Shown here in pieces: positions 57,848-64,000 of a stretch of DNA of 64,000 nucleotides. The translations under genes and the position numbers were made by a program. The notes beneath the pieces were generated by a model. It worked only from the letters and a program-made list of their open reading frames with translations. It ran no database searches and was not told the origin of the DNA. How positions within the stretch are numbered: the first letter of the stretch is position 1; each line of letters begins with the position of its first letter. Source of the stretch: Nereocystis luetkeana (Eukaryota; Sar; Phaeophyceae; Laminariales; Laminariaceae); the NCBI GenBank assembly GCA_031213475.1, contig JARUPZ010000024.1, forward strand, positions 6,947,324 to 7,011,323. Direction: 5' to 3'.

Positions 57848-58091
57848 TGTTCTACGATAGAGGTGGCGCATTTCCGCTACACATTTTTCATGTTGATGTG
57901 GCTTCTGAACTCAAAATCGTCGGAATGTTAATCTTATTTCGAAAAATGTTTTTTTTGTACACTCGGGCCATGGAATTATCCATCGGGGGGCAATTTAATT
58001 GTCGCTGGAGTCAGGTTTCGGGTGAGGTGTGGAGCTCCTCAAATGCGGAGCTTCAGGAACGTTAGAGTGAACTTCCATGGTAGAATGCCTC
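57848..58091. mobile_element. Family E TIR element, intact length
   Basis: Ends TTCTACGATAGAGGTGGCGC and GTGAACTTCCATGGTAGAA; interior AAAATCGTCGGAATGTTAAT, GGGCCATGGAATTATCCATCG, GGAGCTCCTCAAATGCGGAG. Confidence 0.7.
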
Positions 58092-59335
58092 TTCGTGGAA
58101 CCATCGCCACCCGGGAAGGGATTGTTCCTGCCCCCGGATCAGAATCCGTTACATACATCTGCAATCCCACCACACCGGGGACGACATACTGTAGGGGATG
58201 TCGCGGATGGATACGGTCACGCAGAGTGTGGAAACCCCTAACTCCCGGTAAACCATTGTTAGCTGGTATTCGTGAAAAAAAAACGCCACCCGAGGAGGAC
58301 AAGACCACCCCCCCCGAAACTTGAGTCCTTCAATTCATGTATAAGCCTAACACGTCGGGGATGAAAGGGTGGTCCCTCGGGTAAGTATCGCCCCACACGA
58401 TGTATGTGGAAACCCCAACTTCGGGTAGATCATTGTTGGCTGACGCTCGAGACGCTGGCTCTTCCTATTCGTTCATGGAGCTTCCGACAGTATGCAACCC
58501 TCTTATCCACTACAATAGACCTATTATATGATTATAAGAAGTTGTATACTACCTGGTATTGAACATTGATCGCAAATTACGACCTTTTGGATGCCGCGGC
58601 CGAACAGCCTAAACGTGCACATGCAAAAGGTGCAGCAGGTAGGCGGAGTGGCTACGTACTTTACAGCGACACGTACACCAGCAGCAGGCAACTTCAAGTG
58701 TAGGCACGTAAGTTCAGCGGAAGGCACTGCAGCAGTAGACGCAGAAGGTACGTGTATCGTGTGTACGTCAGTATCATGATTCAGCTGATGATGCGCGTAC
58801 ATAAGGAGCAGAGTCCGCACTATCAACCGCAACCCAGGGCTAGCGCCAAGGGCGGGGCCGTAGCCGCCCCCCTGGTCTGAATGATCTACCCTGCGTGTCA
58901 GCTCTTTATTGGTTGGCTGCCGGGGGGGTTGCTCTTATATATGTGCTGTAGGAAATGGACTGCAACAAACCTAACGATGTTGCTGTAGTTCCAACCAACA
59001 TATTCGCAAACGCCCCACTGTGTGATTGCACGAGTACTTGTTTGCAATCAAACCCATAAGGGATCGCGCAGCCAGCTTGCCATCCACAGATCGGCTGTTG
59101 GAGCTCGCCAAGTGACGCGTTCTGCGATAGAGGTAGTCCTTTTCGGCTAGAACTGCTTCTGAATGACGAGGCTCCTTGACCCAAGATCGTCGGAGAGTCA
59201 CCCCACGGTAGGGGTTGCACTTTTTGGGCCAAATGTTTCTGGCCGATTGGGTCCCCTACGCGAGGAACCTGCAGTTAGGATGGAAATTCTACTCGTATAC
59301 TCGTTTTAGGACCAGCGCTCATATAAGTGCCGGTT
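58092..59335. other. No gene; family E left end at 59117
   Basis: 59117-59230 carries the family E left terminus (TTCTGCGATAGAGGTAGTCC, AAGATCGTCGGAGAGTC). The remainder is unassigned. Confidence 0.5.
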
Positions 59336-59617
59336 GTTAAGATCATGGACAGCGGGACACTTTGTATCCCTGGGCAGGTCTGCCTATTAAGCCGGTACTC
59401 ATTGGTACTCACGTTGATATTCGCTTAGAGATAGAAGATCCACTTCATTCCTTTCGTGCACGACGGAGACTGGGACCACGCTCGTGCCTCTCTGGAAAAC
59501 CCCTGGTTTTCCACCTAAGATACGCCTTCCAAGTACTACAAATACGTTCCCAGTGCCAGAACCCAGGTAATTACCGGGCTTTCAACCTCATGCAAAGCAG
59601 TATCATAACACTAGCCC
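59336..59617. repeat. Family H, copy 2
   Basis: Pairs base by base with 52513-52795: TTGTTAAGATCA, GGGACACTTTGTATCCCTGG, TTCGCTTAGAGATAGAAGA, GGAAAACCCCTGGTTTTCC (a hairpin), CCCAGTGCCAGAACCCAGG. About nine in ten positions agree by eye. The tRNA-like end is absent here. Confidence 0.75.
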
Positions 59618-60359
59618 ACTCTGATGAGCCGTATATGCAGAATTATGGGAAATTCATGGAAACCCCGATTCCACAACTAGAACATGAGTCGAAGATGCGG
59701 CTCCTCAAAACCCACTCCCAAACCTCGGAACGGCAAGGCAACAAAGCCGGCAAAGTACGTAAAAAAGAATGAACGGAAGCCTCAAGGGACAGGAAGAAAT
59801 CGTCAACGCAAAACCATCGCCATGTCACCCGCGACGGGGAGGGGCGAGGAAGATGCAGGGAAAGTGAAAAGGGAACATAAAAGAAAGACGAGAAGAAAAA
59901 TATCACGGAAGGTGTCAAGAGACATCGATGAGAGCTCCCGTTGTGCCGCACCGATTCTCATTCAGCGGTACAGGCGGTTGGTTTGACGATGCTGGTTCGG
60001 AGTGCCGGCCCAGTAGCGCCAAATTGCGTGGCGAGAAAGCTGAAGGTCCATTTCCCGTTCCCAGGATGGACGGGAGCGTCCAGTCCAGTGCGTTTCGTAC
60101 ATCACTGCGATGACGCCACCTCGACCTCGAACCGATTGGTGTCCGGTAATCTTTTCCACTTCGAGTCGGTGAAGAGGTGTCGAGACGTCGTCCTGGGTGG
60201 CGTGGTACGGGGGAGATTTCTTGGAGAAGTTGTTGAGCACGTACTGCGTCAAACCCGCTGGCAAATACTTCGGCATGTCGCCACGGTCGTGGGGGTTGGC
60301 ACAGGGCTTGCAGCGTTGAACTGAAACTCGCCGACGAGCATCCGCGCCGGGCATATCGG

Positions 60360-60440
60360 AGGGGAGATCCAAATGCCCCAAGAGGAGATCCATCCGGGGT
60401 GTCTGTGCCCCAAGAGGAGATCCGTCCGGGGTGTCCGCTG
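60360..60440. repeat. Short direct repeats within the integrase fragment
   Basis: Three copies of a segment reading AAGAGGAGATCCATCCGG with GGTGTC follow one another. On the - strand they add repeats of TPDGSPLG/TPRMDLLLG to the protein just after the GPY/F-like region. Confidence 0.6.
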
Positions 60441-61184
60441 CGGAGCAGGGGCCAACTGCGAGAACTTTGCAGTGGCCTGTCCAGTTGAGTGAGAGTTTGG
60501 CCTTGAGGACCTTGGCGTCTGTGTCGGGTTTTGCCCCCTGGCGGATGGTGGCCACCGTATTGTACACCCACGCCCAGCCGCCAACGTATAATCTGGGGGC
60601 CGGACGCAGAGCGTCGGCGAGGGCGGAGTTGCGGCAGTTCACGCGGGCAACAGTGAGGGCGTGGTGTTCGCGGACGATATCGTTCGCGCGCTGCTGGCGG
60701 TCCGCCGCCAACTCGCAATAGGCGAGGTGGTCGCGGGCCAAGCTTTGGTGGCCGGCGACTCCAACACGCTCGAAAATCGTGAGGGGGGAGGCGTGGCAGC
60801 CGAGGGCGTCCAAGTCATTCGTGGGGACGGGCGGTGCGTCAGTTGGCAGCGGAAGCCGTAAAAGAGGGGTTCCCACGGGTTCGGCGCGGTCGCGTTCGGA
60901 AGGGATGGGTACCGTCGGGACCAACGAAGCGGCAGGAGCCGGGGCCAACACGACTGGTGCGGTCGGTCGCGGCTGTGGGGCTCGCGGCGGGGTGATAGCT
61001 TGCCGGGCTGATGGTCTAGGGGGCCCGCCGGGCCCGAAGCCATTATCAACAGCAGGCGGCGCGGAGCCAGCGGTGGCGGTTGTTCGTCGGCGCGTCCGAG
61101 TGGAGATGCGGCCGGAAGACGGCAAAGCGGTCGCAGGCGCCGGGGTGCCAGGCGGCGATGGGGTAGACGCGGCCAAATCAGTGA

Positions 61185-61510
61185 TCACAGTGGAATCTTC
61201 TCCCTGTGAAATGCTCGTCGGGGGAGGAGCGCGCTGGGCGACAATCGTCGCTGCAGCGGGGGCTTCATAATTGCCCTGGCCGGGAGGGGCAGACGCGGCC
61301 GAATCAGTGATCACAGCGGAATCTTCTCCCTGTAAAAATGCTCGTCGGGGGGGGAGCGCGCTGGGCGACAATCGTCGCTACAGCGGGGGCTTCTGCATTG
61401 CCCTGGCCTGAAGGGTCAGACGCGGCCAGAGCAGTGCTCACGGCGGAATCTTGTCCCTGTAAAATGCTCGTCGGGGGAGGAGCGCGCTGGGCGACAATCG
61501 TCGCTATCAA
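61185..61510 (-). repeat. Tandem 117-bp repeats in the Ty3 fragment
   Basis: Nearly three copies of a unit of about 117 bp, starting near 61185, 61302 and 61420. The encoded repeat contains QGEDSAVITDSAASAP and ATIVAQRAPPPTSI. The frame shifts between copies two and three, so the array is partly decayed or lengthened by unequal exchange. Confidence 0.75.
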
Positions 61511-63145
61511 TCTGTTAGGTTTGAGCCTACTCCTTCAATATCGCAATCAATATTTCAAACAGTGATATCCCCTCGCAGATCGCACGGGGGCCGACTCAGC
61601 AACGCCTCACGCGCCACCCACACATCACAAGCATAAGGGCTCACGGTACACGCAAACTACACACCACGGTAGAGCCGCTGCCATGTTATGAAGTCGTTGA
61701 TGTTTACTCAAACGTTCGCGCCCATTTTCAGTCACACGAGACATCATCACACAGCAACCCCATTTCTGCTTCTATATGAGCCCGCTCAGACAGGTGGGCC
61801 GTGCGATCTCTATGTTATCGCTTAACCTGTCATTATTATATACTATTAATAGCGCAGAACCTCGCCTGCCGATGAAACCGGCGTCTCGCTAACTAACCTC
61901 TATTGTTTACCTGAGCCACGAGAGAGCATCAGGCGTTCACAGGAGTTATGTGTAAGTGCGCTGGTCATACTCGTGCTCGTCACGTATGCCACGAAACCGT
62001 AGGTCGAGATCGCGCGTGTATGCCATGTGTGATCCGTGACCTACCAGCGGGACTTTCAGATGAACCCGATAATAATGTTCCTAAGGCCCGTATAGTCTTC
62101 GGCCCCGGCTTCTTTCCCTGCGACGATTGATCGGGAAATAACTAAATTCCCGTCTAGTCGTGATTACAAAATACCAAGGGACGGGGAATACGAATTAGAA
62201 AATACCAAGGGACGGGGAATACGAGCATGACCCATTCTTGGGTTCGCAACATGCACCAGATGAGCACCATAGAGATATGCCATGTTGAAACCTCATGCCG
62301 CCTGATCAAACGACTTCACTACGCGATACACAAAAGACCGCGGCGCCCCAACAGTGCGCACATGGGCCAGTAAGATGATGCCAAGTTTTCCACTCGGCTT
62401 CTGCAGGTGCCGTATACGCAGATAACTCGAGTATCAACATCGACGGAGCCGCAGGATTTTCCGACAACTATGCGTTTCTTGATGGAGGTGAGGGTGTTCA
62501 CTGCTGCGTATTTCGACAATGCCTACTAATCACAGCTCGAATCAATAAGCCTACGTCTGGCCGGGTACGATATGGACACTTCATCGACTACCGCGGTACG
62601 AGCGCAAGGAGTGCTGTGCTACCCAAAATGATTTATGCCCAAACCAACGCATTTTCATTGTCAGATACTACAACTGGCTGTGCGAGTGCTCTGCGATTCA
62701 AACTCCTTAGATCCCACATTGCTTGTGATTTGTCAGGTTGGGGCGGGTGTCGTTCGAGAATCGCGCCGTGATCACACAGCGGTAGGTCTGCCGTTTCCAC
62801 CCAGCAATGCCTTCAAGGAGCGGGGCCTTCTTGTATTTTCTGAGCTCCTCGCGTGGGAAGCTCAATGACCTACCCGAAGTAAAAAAATCGATGAAGTTTA
62901 TTTTGCCCCGCTCGAGAAAACTTCCTTTATGCTATCAACCACTGCAGTCCCACACCGAAAAACCGATGTACTAACAACCACTTACTTGAGGAGTTCATCC
63001 GGTCGGACGATATTGGGTCAAAACGTGGCACCCCTACAGTGGGAGTGCCGTTGTGCAAGGATACTACTACTACCACCACCACCACCACCAACACCACCAA
63101 CACCACGGTCGGAGCCTCACGCGACGTACATGTGCATCGCAGACC
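61511..63145. other. No gene recognised
   Basis: A short duplication ATACCAAGGGACGGGGAATACGA-type occurs at 62170-62225. 63060-63105 is (ACC)n. No splice-supported frame. Confidence 0.45.
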
Positions 63146-63389
63146 CCTTCTACGATAGAGGTAGCACATTTCCGCTATTTTGTTTCTGAAAGAAGGGGTT
63201 CCTTGAGCCCAAATCGTCGGAATATCAATCTTGATTTCGAAAAAAAAACGTTTTCTAGAGTCGGACCATGGGATTGTTCGCCGCGATGCAATTTGAGTTT
63301 TGCTGAAGTTAGGTTTCGGGTGAGGTATTGAGCTCCTTAAGTGAGGAGCATCAGAAACTGCAGGGTGAACCTCTATCGTAGAGTGCCTC
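63146..63389. mobile_element. Family E TIR element, intact
   Basis: Left TTCTACGATAGAGGTAGCAC, right GTGAACCTCTATCGTAGAG. The uninterrupted CTTGAGCCCAAATCGTCGG corresponds to the family C target at 9379. Confidence 0.75.
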
Positions 63390-64000
63390 CGCATGGAGTG
63401 TGCGATATCCCGTCAGGAGACATCCCGTGGTGTCGGGACATGAACCGTCGTGTCGCATGAGATTCCCCGCATATCCCATAGGAACTATCTAGAATCTCGT
63501 AGGCACACCTTCGACACAGTCTATACCATGGCACACCACTCGAGCGTGCCACTCGAGCGCGTAGTTTCGCCTGATGCGCCGCGCTGTAGCGCACGGTTTA
63601 AGTATGTTAAGGGTTGTAGCGATGGCCAAGGCTTCATGTGTCGGGGTTCTCCAACAAACCTCATAGACCTACACCCCTGGAGGTAGACCCGCGATCCTAA
63701 ACATGAATGGGGTATCTCAGTGGGGTTAACATCTCCACCGGCCACCCTAGATAGCACGGCATGCCATTCGTTTATCGTAACTCCACCAGGAAATGCACAC
63801 AATGTACGCTGGGGATGATAGTAGTAAAGGCGTTGCGAATATTCACATCATCCGCATCTGTTTTGTCTGCGCGCGGCGGGACATTTCCTCATGAGCCTAG
63901 TCTACCAAACGGGGGGGAATGATGCTGTCGGACAACAGTTCACTCGAAATTACCCCCAAGGTCAAAATAAAACTCGCACTTATTGTCTAACGAAACCCGC
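63390..64000. other. No gene recognised
   Basis: Short open frames only, no repeat partner in the window. Confidence 0.4.

Larger units (their letters stand above)
59962..61510 (-). mobile_element. Ty3/gypsy-type polyprotein fragment: integrase C-terminus plus chromodomain
   Basis: An open frame of 469 codons (61371-59962), with an additional overlapping frame up to 61510. The C-terminal half has integrase C-terminal wording (RLYVGGWAWVYNTVATIRQG, KAKLSLNWTGHCKVLAVGP). It then has CKPCANPHDRGDMPKYLP and a chromodomain-like segment (RLEVEKITGHQSVRG, VMYETHWTG, PSWEREMDL), ending SRHAIWRYWAGTPNQHRQT. No reverse transcriptase, RNase H or catalytic integrase core is visible upstream on this strand. 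Instead the N-terminal part is Pro/Ala-rich and begins with tandem repeats. I see it as a 5'-truncated or rearranged copy. LTRs were not found. Confidence 0.75.

Overview
This is a eukaryotic nuclear window, very rich in repeats. Nothing in it looks bacterial or organellar. Coding sequence occurs as short exons with GT/AG borders inside long introns. The DNA between them is full of homopolymer G/C tracts, micro- and minisatellites, short palindromic transposons and a decayed Ty3/gypsy fragment. The integrase/chromodomain sequence and the G/C-tract-rich introns remind me of photosynthetic stramenopiles such as brown algae, but that placement is an inference and is not proven by the sequence.

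Two genes could be assembled by hand, and they converge. Gene 1 (+ strand, about 7.5-43.2 kb) is an NPRL3-like subunit of GATOR1, the complex that restrains TORC1 under amino-acid starvation. I recognise 13 exons of 34-229 nt plus one large exon of about 619 nt; one of these (13350-13444) rests mainly on phase. They are spread over more than 35 kb, in NPRL3 order, with matching splice phases throughout. The first exon or exons (roughly the N-terminal 50 residues) were not found and probably lie upstream of the window. Gene 2 (- strand, 54.8-47.7 kb) encodes a secreted protein of about 530 residues. Its five exons are all joined at phase 0. It has a clear signal peptide, an acidic/Ser/Thr-rich middle and a C-terminal part that vaguely recalls bulb-type lectins. 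I do not recognise its family with certainty.

Layout: 1-7.5 kb holds no confident gene (repeats, a tRNA-like relic, two TTAA-flanked MITEs, a long pyrimidine tract). 7.5-43.2 kb is gene 1, with introns packed with repeats. 43.2-47.7 kb is the interval between the two 3' ends. 47.7-54.8 kb is gene 2. 54.8-60 kb is repeats. 60-61.5 kb is a Ty3/gypsy integrase C-terminus with chromodomain (- strand). 61.5-64 kb is mostly unrecognised, with one TIR element.

Repeat families named here: A (about 510 bp, G/C-tract-bordered, the most abundant); B (about 108 bp palindromic MITE flanked by TA); C (about 97 bp palindromic MITE flanked by TTAA, piggyBac-like); G (about 139 bp palindromic MITE flanked by TAA, Harbinger-like); E (about 240 bp TIR element); D (9-bp satellite plus body); H (280 bp); I (retroposon with an AAC-repeat tail); J, K and M (shorter repeats). 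Nested insertions give relative ages. Most long open frames in the window are microsatellites read through and are not genes.
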